64,000 nucleotides of DNA from Branchiostoma floridae (GCF_000003815.2 NC_049997.1:3084328-3148327), one strand, 5' to 3'. Shown: positions 23,300 through 35,564, counted from the first letter of the stretch. Made by a program: numbers and translations. The notes: generated from the letters alone by a model not told the origin.

Positions 23300-23389
23300 G
23301 TCCAGGTGGCGGGAGCCGCGGCTGGTGTACACCTCCCGGGGTCAGACATACTGGCGGCCGGCGCGCGCCTTTTAAATGGAAATTCTTTC
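23300..23389 (+). promoter_or_regulatory. Conserved block CNE-1, MRF-B copy
   Basis: About 1.5 kb upstream of the MRF-B start. GTCCAGGTG, CAGACAT, TGGCGGCCGGC and TTTTAAATGGAAATTCT occur in the same order and spacing class as at 14464-14549. The core CCGGGG...CAGACAT...GGCGGCCGG is closest to the orphan copy at 30602. Confidence 0.55.
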
Positions 23390-24010
23390 TAATGGCTACA
23401 AGTTCTTGTCCCAGCATGGCGGGCCCTTCATGTCCGACCGCCCGGAGGATCCTGGGGGACACCAGAAGGATGACGTCATTTTCAGACGACGTTTAGGGTT
23501 GACCAAGGAGGCTTTATCAGCTAAAACCTCCAGGGTTGACCGATATTTTGTTTAGCTAAAATGACTTTAACTCGTGCGCTTCAAGTTTCTTTTCTATTTG
23601 ATTGTTGAAGATGTTGTGTTTTTTTTGCCTACGTCGGGTAACGTTAACTTTGAGTTTGAAAGAGTTGTTTTAGAAATTTTGATCTAGAAGTAGAAATTGA
23701 CGTCGGTTGACGACAACAAGTCAAAATATCAGAAAGAAAGAGAAAAAAATTCTAGAAAAAAAAGGAGGAAAGCAAATTTAGAATCTTTGTGTGTTTGTAT
23801 TCTACGCTACTGTTTATCTTGGGAAGTCTTTCAATTCACAGACAATTGAGGACAATGGTCGTGTGTCCAAACAAAGCGATTGTATCATGCGAACAACTTC
23901 AAGGTGGCAAACTTCAGCACTTCTTGAAAGGAAGGGTACAAACACAGAACACGCACAAGCTGTAATAGGCCCTCACGTTTACATCACAACACCTCTGGAC
24001 AACAGATCTA

Positions 24011-24050
24011 GGAGCTCCGAACCTTTTATGTGCAGATACCGTGACGTGTT
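24011..24050 (+). promoter_or_regulatory. Conserved block CNE-2, MRF-B copy
   Basis: Counterpart of 15251-15290 (34 of 40 identical), 829 bp upstream of the MRF-B start. The core AACCTTTTATG also appears at 33040-33050. The similarity resumes about 40 bases later (CATGCGAGAAATT against CATGCGAGGAATT). Confidence 0.65.
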
Positions 24051-24534
24051 GTAGAGGGGGAGGGGCCGCGGGACGACTTCAAGATGAGAGAAGTCTTCAT
24101 GCGAGAAATTGCCACAACAACTTTTCTTGTACTTTGGAGTGCCTTCGAAATACAAAATTGTATTCAATGCAGTAATAATGATATTATTGCAACTTCTATT
24201 GCAAGTGACAAAAAGGACATACAAACAATAGTAACAGCATAGTGAGCGACTACTCTATTAAAAGGCCGACTCTAGAAATGTATTGGGTTTGACCTATTTT
24301 TCTGAGACGGTGGAAGAGTTAGACGATGGATCACCACTTTCCTGTAATGTGTGGGTTTTGAGATGCTAAAAGGAGAGAAGTTTTCTTTTTATCTGCTGGC
24401 CTGTCAAGAAGGAATATCAACATGTGTCAGCACACAAAAGTTCTGTTACATTAGCGAACATCTTCCATGTGCAGATGGTTCTAAGCAGACACAAGTGACG
24501 CATCTTGACTTCCAGCCGAGTTGTGACCTGTCGT

Positions 24535-24730
24535 GCCACCCAAGTCGGCCCGGCTCGCAGCACCGATTCTCCTCGGTAGGGGTAACGAGGTCCAACCGAG
24601 AAAACTCACATCCCGAGCAGGTTCCCAGAGGGGGCACCGTGTTTCCAAATCGGGAGTATGAATATTCATAGGTCACCAGAGTGGGAGGGGCCGGTGGACT
24701 GCCCCCCTTTGGAGGAAAGCGGGTATATTA
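24535..24730 (+). promoter_or_regulatory. MRF-B core promoter region
   Basis: GCCACCCAAGTCGG (24535-24548, identical to MRF-A), CCGATTCTCCTCGG, GTCCAACCGAGA, the perfect palindrome ATGAATATTCAT (24658-24669) and a TATA-like TATATTA (24724-24730). The start of transcription is expected near 24755, giving a leader of about 125 bases. Confidence 0.75.
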
Positions 24731-24878
24731 GCGCTCGGCGGATCCTCTAACAACATACATGTGCCCTTGTTCGAGCGGAGAGTGTCAGTGTTCATCACTT
24801 GCTCTCTGACACTTCAAAATATCACTCCCATCACAGTTTTAGTTGGAGTAGGGGTGACTTAAGAGACACCAGACCAGG

Positions 24879-27800
24879 ATGGAGTTTGTGGAACTGAGCA
24901 GCTGTAGGTTCGACGCGACGCCGACCTTCTGCGATCGTCCAGCCGCCCCCAACGCCACGGTCCTACCGGGCGAACACTTCCCCGTACCGAACGGCTCTTA
25001 CGAGTCGGACCATGGGGACGGTCACGTCCTGGCCCCGGGCCCGTCCTTCCACGGCCCCGGCCGCTGTCTGCTCTGGGCCTGCAAGGCGTGCAAGAAGAAG
25101 ACGGTCCCGATCGACAGGAGAAAGGCCGCCACCATGAGAGAGAGGCGTCGTCTGGTCAAAGTCAACGAGGCCTTCGACATACTGAAGAAGAAGTCATGTG
25201 CCAACCCGAATCAGAGGCTCCCCAAGGTGGAAATCCTCCGCAACGCCATCTCCTACATCGAGCAGCTCCACAAACTGCTACGGGACAGCAAGGAGAACTC
25301 GTCGGGAGAGGTCTCGGACAGCTCCGCTCCCAGCCCCGGGTCCTGCTCGGACGGAATGGTGAGTTGACTCCGCCCGTTACATGTTAGAACACGACCGGAC
25401 AGGGACGGATCAGAAAACCGAGATCAAACGACAAGCGAGTCAAGTCGTTATCCCCCTTGTCAGGCCTGGCTTCCGTTGTGTATAATTAGTTAACAATCCT
25501 GACGATAAAGAAGCTTCCGAAACTTATATAATTGCACAGTGGGGAGTTTAAAGTACATCTAGATATTCATACAAATTAGTCAAAATTATAAGTTGTCGAT
25601 TGTCTAGCGTTGCTGTAGAAATATTCACGTCTAGTTTATGGTTTTTCACTTCACTAGAAACATGAATAGTGTTCATATATGTACTGTACAGGGTTACTTA
25701 CAGGGTTACTGGTGTCTTTTTATGGCAGTGCGTAGGAGGAAAAGTTCCCATAGCCGTATTAACTTTTACTACATGAGAACCATATCCATGACGCAGACCG
25801 TCTGTACGATATGACGTTAGCAGTCTTTATCTGGGTCTTACTATCGCTCCATCCTCCCAGCCTTGATCCATATTTACCCCGGCTGACTCGCCCGAAAATG
25901 GCGTTGAGATAGATCCCATATCTACTTCTGATAATGGCCTCCTAATGACGTGCTTCAGTCCGTGGGTAGTTGTGGGATTTCAGCTTCACAGAGAAACGTT
26001 CAACTAGTGATGTCCGCCGCTCTCATCTGGTCTTCATTACGCAAACCTACGTTGTGTTTCCAAGTGGGGTCAGCAGGCCCCATGCCCCTGGGCTATCAGC
26101 TCCCCTGCACCACTTTGGTTCAGTAACTTTTCAATCTGTACTGCAGATAAATTTAATTAGCAAGAAAAACAATGTTGTCCCATGGAAGTAGCACTCATTA
26201 CCGGGGGTACTGCTGACAGAGTCGGCCGCAAATGGGAGAGTCGGGAGGGGAAAATATGATCCGTGTTAAGGGTGAGGTGTGGGGAAAAGTCGACTGTCTG
26301 ACCTAGACTGGGTGTAAACTGACACTACAAGTACCTTTTCTTCTGGCGATCCGAATACTGGCGTCCTTTTTTTTGGTGAGAAGCCAAAATAGAAACGTTT
26401 TTGTACTTAATCGCTTTTGACAATCGCTACACACATATACATGTATACACAGAGGTACTAGGCCACGTAAATTGAAATTGGAAAGATATGCATTGTACCT
26501 TTTGTTGTTTGATAAACAGTGATACTTTTAGTTTTAACATACTAAACCTTGCTTCAACAGGCTTACAGCTAGAACCCTCTAAATGTGTACATAAGAGTAT
26601 TTGAGTGCAATGTCAATGGTTAGATAACGTTGTTTATTATTTCCTCTTCTTCCTTGCAGGCTGCCCACAGTCCCCACAGCTTCTGTACAGACACATCCGG
26701 GAACTCATCCTGGGAACATGGTGACAGGCATCATGGGAACGGTAAGAGAACTTCCATCTTACCTTCCTAGGCTACAGAAACATGGACGTTCTTTTGACAG
26801 AATGACTCTTTCTGTTGTCTCAGTGAGAAGTTTGCCTTCGATTAAGCATTGTTCCGATACTTTGGACGTTATGATGCCACAAATTAGCCTACAATAGTTA
26901 TAAACAATTCCATTTTACTTTGTAGACACAAGCAACTGCTTATAAATGTTAAAACTGAAGAAACGACCCTGCAAAGCAAAGAACACAAAATATGGAACGT
27001 TATCCACTGTATGAAACATACCTTGTATTGATGTAAACATAAGAACACACAGCGATCGCTTCACAAAAGAAAACATCGCTTCTTGCTTTAGCTGCCATAA
27101 AAGATGCATTTATAGTTAATGAAGCTGTTTTAAAGACCATAACATTGCAAAGTGATTTGTAATTGAAAGTGATAGCGTAAGCAGGCACATGTACCCTGCG
27201 TGATGCCGCATATCAGGTTACAGTCTGTCTATAAATACATGGGCTATAGAATAACGCACTATTCAAAACGGAGTTATACAGGGCAGTAATACAGGATTTT
27301 ATGAACTTGATTTTTGCTCAAGTCAAAGTTGTAGAATGGCAATATTGTAGTTCGTTAAGACTTAACCGAAGAATAAAGTGCTGGTTCTAACTGGAATAGA
27401 TATTAATGTTGGCATGATAATTGAAAGCTGAGACGGGGCATCATTTCCAGAATATTCCAGTCATAAATCATCGGTATATATATATATAGATGTCGATGAA
27501 TGGAAATTGTCCATAGTTTTGTGTCTTGTGAGAAATGTTTTCGGACACACGTTTTGGCTCTGTGGCATACTACAGTTATGAGTAACAATTGGCAAACAGT
27601 TACTCATTTTCTTTGCTTTATTTTTATATCCCATGCACCCAATGTATTGTAGCAATCCTCTTGACCAAAACAGGACCCAAACGGACTCAAATATGCATGC
27701 TCCATTCAGAAATTTATTTTGAATTACTTAAATGGCTCTTTTTGTACCGATCAATCCTCTGTTATCGACAATGGCAATCGTATATTGTTTTAATTTAATA

Positions 27801-28219
27801 ATGTAATAAATTGATCATAGATACTTAAACGTAAGTCCTTAACAAATTATTAATTATCGTTTATTGACGGAACGTCCGATTCTGTACCAGAAAGCGCAAA
27901 AAAAAGTTCTAAACTTTTTGAACTGTTAGTGCAAAAGTGTATCGACATAATTCATTGCACTACAAATTAATTTCTTTATTTTGCACTTCATGTTTGATCC
28001 ACAAACTGCGAATGACTTTAGCTAAGAAAAGACTGTTTTTTGTGTGTTGTTGCTATTGTGGTTTGTGCCTGACCATAGTTTTCCTGTTCTCTCCTAGGCC
28101 ACGAGAACCAGTCATGCGGTAACAACGTGTCGAGTCTAGACTGTTTGTCTCTCATCGTACAGAGCATTTCTACTATTGAAGGCGAGGAGAACAACAACGC
28201 GAGCAACCCGCCAAGATGA
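24879..28219 (+). CDS. MRF: Myogenic regulatory factor (MyoD family bHLH), paralogue B
   Basis: Muscle-lineage bHLH activator, nuclear. Exons 24879-25358, 26660-26741 and 28098-28219; intron phases 0 and 1; 227 residues. The start has a good context (AGGATGG). Features: LSSCRFD at 7-12, Trp motif [12 protein letters not shown] (W66), basic region 79-92 with Ala84-Thr85 and Lys94, helix 1, loop NPNQRLPK, helix 2 to about 135. Exon 1 ends SCSDGM; exon 3 holds the helix III core [14 protein letters not shown], close to vertebrate MyoD. The N-terminus ([10 protein letters not shown]) is clearly related to MRF-C ([10 protein letters not shown]) and not to MRF-A. Introns are 1.3 and 1.36 kb with no obvious transposon. 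It follows MRF-A head to tail. The paralogue number is not assignable from sequence alone. Confidence 0.96.
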
Positions 28220-28386
28220 GAGACCCGCGCCAAAACAGGGGACTGCCATTCATTTTTAACAAAGGAGGCATCGGGGACCATGTGTACATTTCCAATGAAC
28301 TTATATGGACTTGAGAGAGAAGTAATTATTGTGAGGAAAAGTCGTTGTGTTGTTGTTGGTCTTGTTGTCGTATTCTTCTTGTGAAG

Positions 28387-28396
28387 TCTCGCGAGA
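28387..28396. promoter_or_regulatory. TCTCGCGAGA palindrome in the MRF-B 3' UTR
   Basis: Perfect 10-bp palindrome TCTCGCGAGA, a motif known from CpG-island promoters in vertebrates. The same palindrome, with similar flanks (CTTCTTG...AA), occurs in the last coding bases of MRF-C at 47865-47874. Role here unknown. Confidence 0.4.
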
Positions 28397-28498
28397 GATG
28401 AAGTGTCCACGAGATTTTCTGAACGACTGAATGTATATCTATTTGTACATATGCTGTATATACTTGACTTCCAAGCTACGCCGTGTTCTCGTGCTAGA

Positions 28499-28504
28499 AA
28501 TAAA
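28499..28504 (+). terminator. Poly(A) signal for MRF-B
   Basis: AATAAA 280 bases after the stop codon. Confidence 0.6.
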
Positions 28505-29071
28505 TATTTACATGTTGTGTGTTTTCTTACAAACCTGTGTATGCTGCATTTATTTCTTGAAGCACACACACTTCGGTTAGATACAACGTTTTCATAGTCA
28601 ATAGTCTAATACCAAAAACGCCTAAAACCATTCAATATTGATTGTTAATCATTAGTTCATTGTATTATATACTATTAGTTATTTCTTTTGGAATATTCTA
28701 TCAAGAACAGTAGACATTTTTTGGCAAATGTACTAAATTTCAACATGTAGTAATTCTCCAGGAAGTGAAGAGTGTAAACAAAATTCAGGTTAATCAACTG
28801 ACTCACTCACAAGGGCTCAAAATGAAATATTAGTGCCTCAGTCCAAGATAGCAGCCACCTCCCTACAACTTTAACTTACGTTCATTTTGTAATTCATCGA
28901 CAGGATTGCTGTTATTATCTATAAGAGATGGACCACAGAGCCCTCTGTATGGTTCTTCTCAACAAGATGCACCAAATGTGACCTGACGTAGGCAGCCATG
29001 CCTCAGGCAGACGGCTGTGTATCCTAAACCCTCTAGATTCTTCTCTCCGTCTCCGGGCACTAAACCGTCTC

Positions 29072-29315
29072 TAAAGGTGGTCTCTCACTGCACTTGGGGC
29101 ACCAGTGTGGCACTGCGGGGTTCATCCACTGCTGCATTGTTGTGTTATGTGCCGATTTAAAAAAAATTGTATATTGCGTAATACGTAAAAATTAGAAGAC
29201 AACAAAATACACAAAAAGCAATACAATTCACTCTTTATCTCTGTAATTCGTTGAGTAATCTTTCGAACCCCTCAGTGCCGCACCGGTGTCCCAAGTGCAG
29301 TGTGATACCACCCTA
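29072..29315. repeat. MITE with GGTGG...CACTGCACTTGGG ends, copy 1
   Basis: Left AAAGGTGGTCTCTCACTGCA and right TGCAGTGTGATACCACCCTA are inverted. The centre has ATACGTAAAAATTAGAAGAC then AACAAAATACACAAAAA, also found in the copy at 39670-39910. Confidence 0.8.
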
Positions 29316-29778
29316 AGTATCCCATCCATCACGCACATTCAGCCCAGATTAGCGCAGATTTGGCGGGAAGGAGAAGTGAGATAATTGCAGGTGTAATTGC
29401 CGTCCGCGCGGTTAGCTGTGACCTCTGACTCACCTCCCGGTAATGTGACCTTGCCTGTGGTAATCCAGCTCGAACGTTACGGAGCCTGGCAGGGAGACAA
29501 GACTGCGTCACAGGCGGAGACAAGGGCTGTCAGCACTGACTCAGCGGTGTGCAACTTCTGGGCCATTCTTGGTGGGAAAACTCAGCCATACAGAATATAG
29601 AAATGGGCTTTGTTTCTTACGTCTAACAGGCAAACCAGAACACACCAGTTTTGTAGAGAAAATAGGAGCTGCGTCAGAAGTTTGATCTACTCAAGGCGGG
29701 AAAGACCCCTGCTGTTTTCGATAGCACAAATGACATTATACAATGTCCTTGATAAAACGAAATATTCGGTTTTACACC

Positions 29779-29955
29779 CAGGCTCTCTGGGGCCTTTTTT
29801 GGGGCTCATAATACACTTTTGCTGGCCATTTCTATTTGTACTCGGTCGCTGATTGCTGGCCTTTTCTGACTGCCGGTAGGCCCCAAGTCCAAATAGAAAT
29901 GACCAGCAAAAGGGTATTATGAGCCAAAAAAAAGGCCACAGAGAGCCTGCTATGG
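29779..29955. repeat. Hairpin MITE, family H1, copy 4
   Basis: CAGGCTCTCTGGGGCC on the left, GGCCACAGAGAGCCTG on the right, arms GGCTCATAATACACTTTTGC and its complement. Best preserved hairpin of the family in the window. Confidence 0.85.
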
Positions 29956-30062
29956 ATGGTAGGGGACGTCCCGAACCGAAGCTAGGTACATGTACTCATA
30001 TGTTGTACTCATGTGTTGGTATCACATTAAAGTGCCCTTCTAAAAGGTCGATAACATTGTTC

Positions 30063-30120
30063 CAGCTATGGATTTGAACCACATTCTCTACCACAACACT
30101 ACTCTACCACTGGTATGTAG
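30063..30120 (-). repeat. tRNA-like SINE head (minus strand)
   Basis: Read on the minus strand it has box A-like GTGGTAGAGTAGTG and box B GGTTCAAATCC. The arms do not fold into a full cloverleaf, so it is called a degenerate SINE or tRNA pseudogene. Confidence 0.45.
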
Positions 30121-30288
30121 AATATATCAGAAGATTTACCTGTAGCTACTTTTACCGAATGATACATGTAGCGCTATATATCGCTATCTACTCAACAGGA
30201 AATGGTGTCAAGCACATGTCCTCACTCGCTGCTATTCATCGACGACTAAGTTACGTTACTGTGGAAACGTTTCATGAACAGTGGATAA

Positions 30289-30407
30289 GTGTGTGTGTGT
30301 GTGCGTGTGTGTATGTGCGTGCGTGCGTATGTGTGTGTGTGTGTGTGTGCATGTATGTGTGTGCGTGCGCGCGCGCGTGTGTGTACTTGTGTGTGTGCGT
30401 GTGTGCG
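30289..30407. repeat. (GT)n microsatellite
   Basis: Interrupted GTGTGT/GCGC tract. Confidence 0.95.
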
Positions 30408-30601
30408 GATTTATCAGTGTATAAATGGACACAGTCAAGGTTATCGTATAAATTATCCTCTTAAGAAATACGATATGGGCCCTATTTCATCCACACATCA
30501 CGTGTGCGTGTTTCACCTGTGTGTTACTTTAAAGCCCTGTGTTCTAGTATAGAAGCTCCCGAGCCTCTTACAAAAGACCACCGGGTCACGTCCGACCCAC
30601 G

Positions 30602-30648
30602 TCCGGGGACCAGACATGACGGCGGCCGGTACCGCTTTGAAATGGAGC
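30602..30648 (+). promoter_or_regulatory. Orphan third copy of block CNE-1
   Basis: CCGGGG, CAGACAT, GGCGGCCGG and TTTGAAATGGA occur in the same order and orientation as in CNE-1 of MRF-B, about 2.4 kb past the MRF-B stop codon. No MRF coding sequence follows it on the plus strand. It may be a distal enhancer or the relic of a lost gene copy. Confidence 0.45.
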
Positions 30649-31529
30649 CGCGGTCCCAGGTCGGGAGTGTTCGCACTTGGCACAATCAGGCCACATTGGT
30701 CACGCAACGCTGACGCCATCTCGCACCATCTTGCTCGAACTGAAAACCAAACTTTGAAGAATCGGTGAACAGAGGGGCCAATTAGTCTCTCCAGCAGGCT
30801 ATTCGAGCTTGGAATTTGGAGGCTTCATTTTTTTTTCTAATGGCATATATATCAGTGTATTTCTTGGTCTATTGTACTCGTGTGCGAAGTCTACAAACGA
30901 GGCTAGAGACGAGTTAAAGCTTTTTTTTTAATGTACCGATACCAGTTAATCGCTCACCTTCTCAGCGAATATATCTATGTTGGCTGAAAATAAAAGTCTA
31001 TCCAAAAGGCAGTTCACATCTATAGTAGCGCAAGGTAATATGAGCAAGGGACAAGTACCTTAGCCACCTAGCTGCCACTGGGGCTTGAGCCATGCAGACA
31101 GGTGGTACAATTTGTAGGTCAAGTTCAAAAAGAAGTCATCTGCATGTATACTGTAATTCTTAGGCTTCAAAATGGACATTCTTTCTAGGTCCTTTTACAC
31201 ACCCTTATCATTGGACAAAATCATCTGTTAATTTCTTCAACGTTACATCAAACAAACGGAGGAACGCAAGATATGACAAGCACTTTGGCCTGGTCACGCG
31301 ATGGTCAGTACTGGGATGGGGCAGCGGGCATCCTCTTCCAATCAAAGTTTCATACCACACAGTAGGGACAAAGAACCGAACACCTATCCTTATATAGTCA
31401 ACTTGGAAGCTGAAGTAAAGAACTAAGAAGTGAGATGATTAAAGGATGACCTATAAACTGAAATTCGGAAAACCTCAAGAATGCACGAAGGGAGGCGGTA
31501 TTAGATTTTGAAGAATGGAAGGAATGGCG

Positions 31530-31653
31530 GTGTGTGTACGTGCGCGTGTGTTTCCGTGTATGTGTGTGTGTGTGCGTGTGTGTGTGTGTGTGTGTGCGTG
31601 TGCGTGCGCGTCTGTGTGTGTGTGCGTGCTTGCGTTTGCACATGTCTGTGTGT
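31530..31653. repeat. (GT)n microsatellite
   Basis: Interrupted GT/GC tract of about 120 bp. Confidence 0.95.
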
Positions 31654-32940
31654 TCTACACAACACTACATATCCACTCAAACGCTTTCTTAGAGAATAGT
31701 CTAGATCTCTCTCACCAATGTCAAAGCCATACCTCCCGTTGTCCCTCTAGCCCCATAAGTTACACCCAGTGTGTCAGAACCCCGCCTTGCCCCATATTGA
31801 AGACGTTAGCAGAACGTGACCAGGTGAATCGACACGTTTTACCGACACCGGCGCAGTTAGCACGACTGGACAGGGGAGTTGACCGTGAACAATGGATTAG
31901 GGAGGCGGAGAATTGGGCTATCGTCAGTCGAGGTGGGGGTCCGGCAGATCGCGTGCTGAACCCTCATCCACCCGCTAATTATCCACTACCCCCACGGTAC
32001 CGGGGAGATCGCACACCGGGGTAGGGGAGTCGGGGGGACCGTAACTCTCCACGTGCCTCAAGACGACAGGTGGATACAGAGTAGCCAACTTCAAGTTCAA
32101 GTCTGGGGCTAGACTGGCGTTAAAGTCTAGTTTAAAAAGTGAAGAATTAATTCCGCCTCCAGGGAAGCATTTGTGACACAGAAAGACTTATTTTCACCTG
32201 ATATCAAAACTTATAATTAACAAAAGCAAAATACGGGCCGGGAAAATATAGGAACTAAGTGTTAATATCATTTGTCTGTAGGTCGTTATACAGATGAATG
32301 AATGATTCAATCAAACGTTTTATCTTGACAGAAGGATTTCTAGCTTTCAATCGAACGTGATAAAAAGAGACACTGAAGTTAGATGCATCTTGTGGCACTC
32401 GCTATGTTTTCCGTAACCTTTTCTGTCATGTTTTTTTAAATTCTTTTATTAATGTTCTTTTCTTAATACCCGTATATTTCTCTTCTTTTCGTTATTATAT
32501 CCTTATGTTTTCTTTTCTTTGGGTCCTTACATGTATAAGGCCGGTCATACCTGCCATATAATTTAGATACAGATGTAGATACAGATATTTACGACCGATT
32601 CTGTATGTACTCCTGAGATGTCTCAAAGTCTCCTGAGATGCAAGGCGCAAACAGGTCCTTAAAAGTCCCACATGAGACACATCCAGGGAGCTGAGGTGAT
32701 AAACAGGTTTGACAATATGCGCGCCCCGAGTCCTACCCAAGACACAACACATCCACACACACCTGCCGAACCGGATTTCTCCGGTCCTCTGTCACGGCGA
32801 ACTCCTCACAGTCATTTCCTTTCTTAGTCATCGCCCACTCCAAGACGCTATCGTCTTGAGGCGTAACGTGACACGAGCTACAATCGCGGATTAACGATCA
32901 CTGATATGTCAGATAATCTGCTGCGACATCTCTGCCCAAA
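31654..32940. other. No gene seen
   Basis: 31930-32040 is GC-rich with a fairly long open frame, but no codon pattern, motif or splice signal supports coding. The rest is AT-rich. Confidence 0.3.
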
Positions 32941-33290
32941 TATGAAAATCTGCGCCGAATTAGCCTCGATTTCCTGCGAGGTAACCGTGACTGTGACCTC
33001 TAGAGGTCACGACCCCTGCATGACCCCCGAGGCGAGGCCAACCTTTTATGGGTAAAATCGGAGGACGGGGGATCCCGGTAGGGATGGGGCTTTATCTGCC
33101 CGGCAGAGGCGATGAAATGTCGTACAAGACTTCTGGAGACAGCCGTCCCGAGATGTAAAGCCGATAAAAGTAAGGACTGGCAATTAAGCAGCCCGGCTTC
33201 TCGGGATGTGTCACATTCTGGGCGTGCTGGGGCGATCAGATGACGTCATCAAGATGGCGATTAGTTTGGCGATTTCATTCTGCCACTCAT
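32941..33290. promoter_or_regulatory. GC-rich block with an 18-bp palindrome and CNE-2-like core
   Basis: Contains GTGACCTCTAGAGGTCAC (32993-33010), a perfect palindrome that is also an everted repeat of nuclear-receptor half-sites (TGACCT, 4 bp, AGGTCA). At 33040-33050 it has AACCTTTTATG, identical to the core of CNE-2 of MRF-B. A CAAGATGGCG motif lies near 33252. It stands out from AT-rich surroundings and has no coding frame. Inferred regulatory region. Confidence 0.4.
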
Positions 33291-34462
33291 CAAAGTTACG
33301 ACATCGTCTCGATATGGTCTTTATCTGACAGTGCGACAACTTATAGCGGTACTGATGTGAGCAAGTTTTAGATACTGACGAATACCTATGTTACTAATTA
33401 GCTACGACAAAGAAATATTCATATGTAGCCATCAGTTTCGAGTTTGGTCAAAATATAATATATAGTATACTAGCTGCTTAAATCGTTTTTGTCATTTATC
33501 TAAGTTGTTGTTTAAAGTAAATGAAAGAGAAAACCCAAGAAAAACACGCTAACAGAATACTAGTATGAACGTACAAAGAGAACCACTGTGTGCAGGTGAC
33601 TTGTTGACTGCCTCCTCTCCGTTTCACACTGTTTGTGTGATGCCTGTTGCTTTTGCTATTGATGTGTTTTGCATTGATTAAAATACTTCAGATTAAAATT
33701 CCTATTTAGATGCCAATTTGCCTACATTACCATACGCACTTCAACTTGAACATGAACTTCCTCGTAGTACAGTCGTTATGGGCACAAACGGAACCACTTA
33801 AAAAGAAATCAAAAGCCTTGTCAACCTTTCTATCTCCCCTAGCACCATTACACCATCCAGTTATAACAGATATCTTCAGACTTAGTCTTCTCGTGCCTGG
33901 GTCTCGTCCAAGACGAGGGCAATAATCGGAAGCGACGGTTGCCAAGCTGCCTCCAGAAACAATCCCGGGGAGGATCCATTCCGCGCGGGGAAGTCGCTTC
34001 CACCGGCCCGGGGCGAACGGAAGGAGGGCGGGGCCGGATGTCAACACAATACCGAGGAACGTGTGGAGGCTTTTCCCCTGTTACTGCTGAAGATTGTTTG
34101 ACTATCACTGCATACAACAAGGGCTGCGGAGGTGTTCTTCAGCAACTTCTCCAGTACTTTTTATAGAATCTACACGACTTTACTTCTAGGCCAAAAGACT
34201 CGGATAATGTTGGGTTATGGAAGAAATGAAAAGATATACCGTGCAGGTGCCTTTTGTGTCTTAAAGTTACCTCAATTCTATTTCATTGTCATGGTCAGAT
34301 CGATAAAAAAAAGCTTGAGATGAGAAAGAATAATTTATGATAAAATACGCAGCAATGTTTCGAGCATTTCTGCCATTTGTAATCACGGTGTGGAATTCCC
34401 ACTGTTCTGCTCGTTGAAAGTGGACAGTTTTTTCCAGAATGTATATTTAGCATCATCACACA

Positions 34463-34876
34463 ATGATCCGATACGTATCAGTCCAAACAACCGTTTCCTT
34501 CATTACTGTCTTCTTTTGTTTGACAAATGCGTTGGAATCGTTTCCCTTCTTCTCTACCCACATGACCCTTAAAATAAATCGCCTTCGGGAATATGCGTTC
34601 CAACAGGTCACCAAGACAAGTCTCCCTTTCAATGTTCAATGGACTTTTTCTGTTATTGCCAGGGAACTTGCTACTAGTAGTCCAGATCCATCGGAAACCA
34701 TGATTAATGACAATAGTTATTTGCATAATATTCAATTCAAGCTGACGCACTGGAAACAGCGAGGCATCTTTATGCAGAGTCTTTTTTGTACAGCGACTTT
34801 CGTAAGGTCTACATGTATAACAACTACTTACGGTACAACTAAACAGACATATGTAGATTTCTACAGGTATGAATAA
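34463..34876 (+). other. Uncertain 137-codon open frame
   Basis: Starts with a true ATG. The N-terminus has a signal-peptide-like hydrophobic run (VSFITVFFCLTNALES). No family recognised, no supporting promoter, splice or poly(A) evidence. In this AT-rich DNA it may well be chance. Confidence 0.15.
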
Positions 34877-35395
34877 ATCAACATATCTGGTCTAGCATGT
34901 CATTTACACTATTGGTTCTACGGTATAAGCATTCGTGGATATGTGTCTAACACATTGGTAGGTGCAGGAACTGCTTCCAAGAACGTAACGAGCTAAAGAC
35001 AAAGGCACTACACATCCTGACCACGCCTACCCTTCGCTTTGCTGAAGTCAGCAGCATCGGGAGATGACGGGTCGTGTGTCAAGTACCAGTCCCAAACGTG
35101 CGGTCACGTCGTACTGGGTCCAGCACGCGGCGTATGCGGCGGTATTTGGACAGTTGTTAGTATGACAAGCAGGAATCTTGTGGGGATTACCAACCCAGAC
35201 CACGGCACGCGCAACGCGGCCTGCCGGGTCACTAGGGGAACCAGCACTTGTGCTGAGGAGAGGTACCGTGCACTTGTATCCAATCTTCTGGAACAAGCGT
35301 GAAAGGGAGAGGGATAGCATGGTGTTCTTTCTAAGCGATTGCAGACTCCTCGGTGTTACTTTACCTTTGTCAAGAAGGTTATGTGTTGGGTGTAG

Positions 35396-35529
35396 TTTGT
35401 GCACCTGTGTGTGTGCGTGCATGTGTGTATGTATGTGTGTGTTTGTGTGTGTACATGTATGTGTTTATGTGTGTTTGTTCATGTATGTGTGTGTATGTGT
35501 GTGCGTGTGTCACGTTTGTGTGTGTGTGC

Positions 35530-35560
<31 letters not shown>
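35396..35560. repeat. (GT)n microsatellite
   Basis: Long GT tract with GTATGT and GTGC interruptions, joined at its end to an R1 fragment. Confidence 0.95.
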
Positions 35561-35564
35561 GAAA

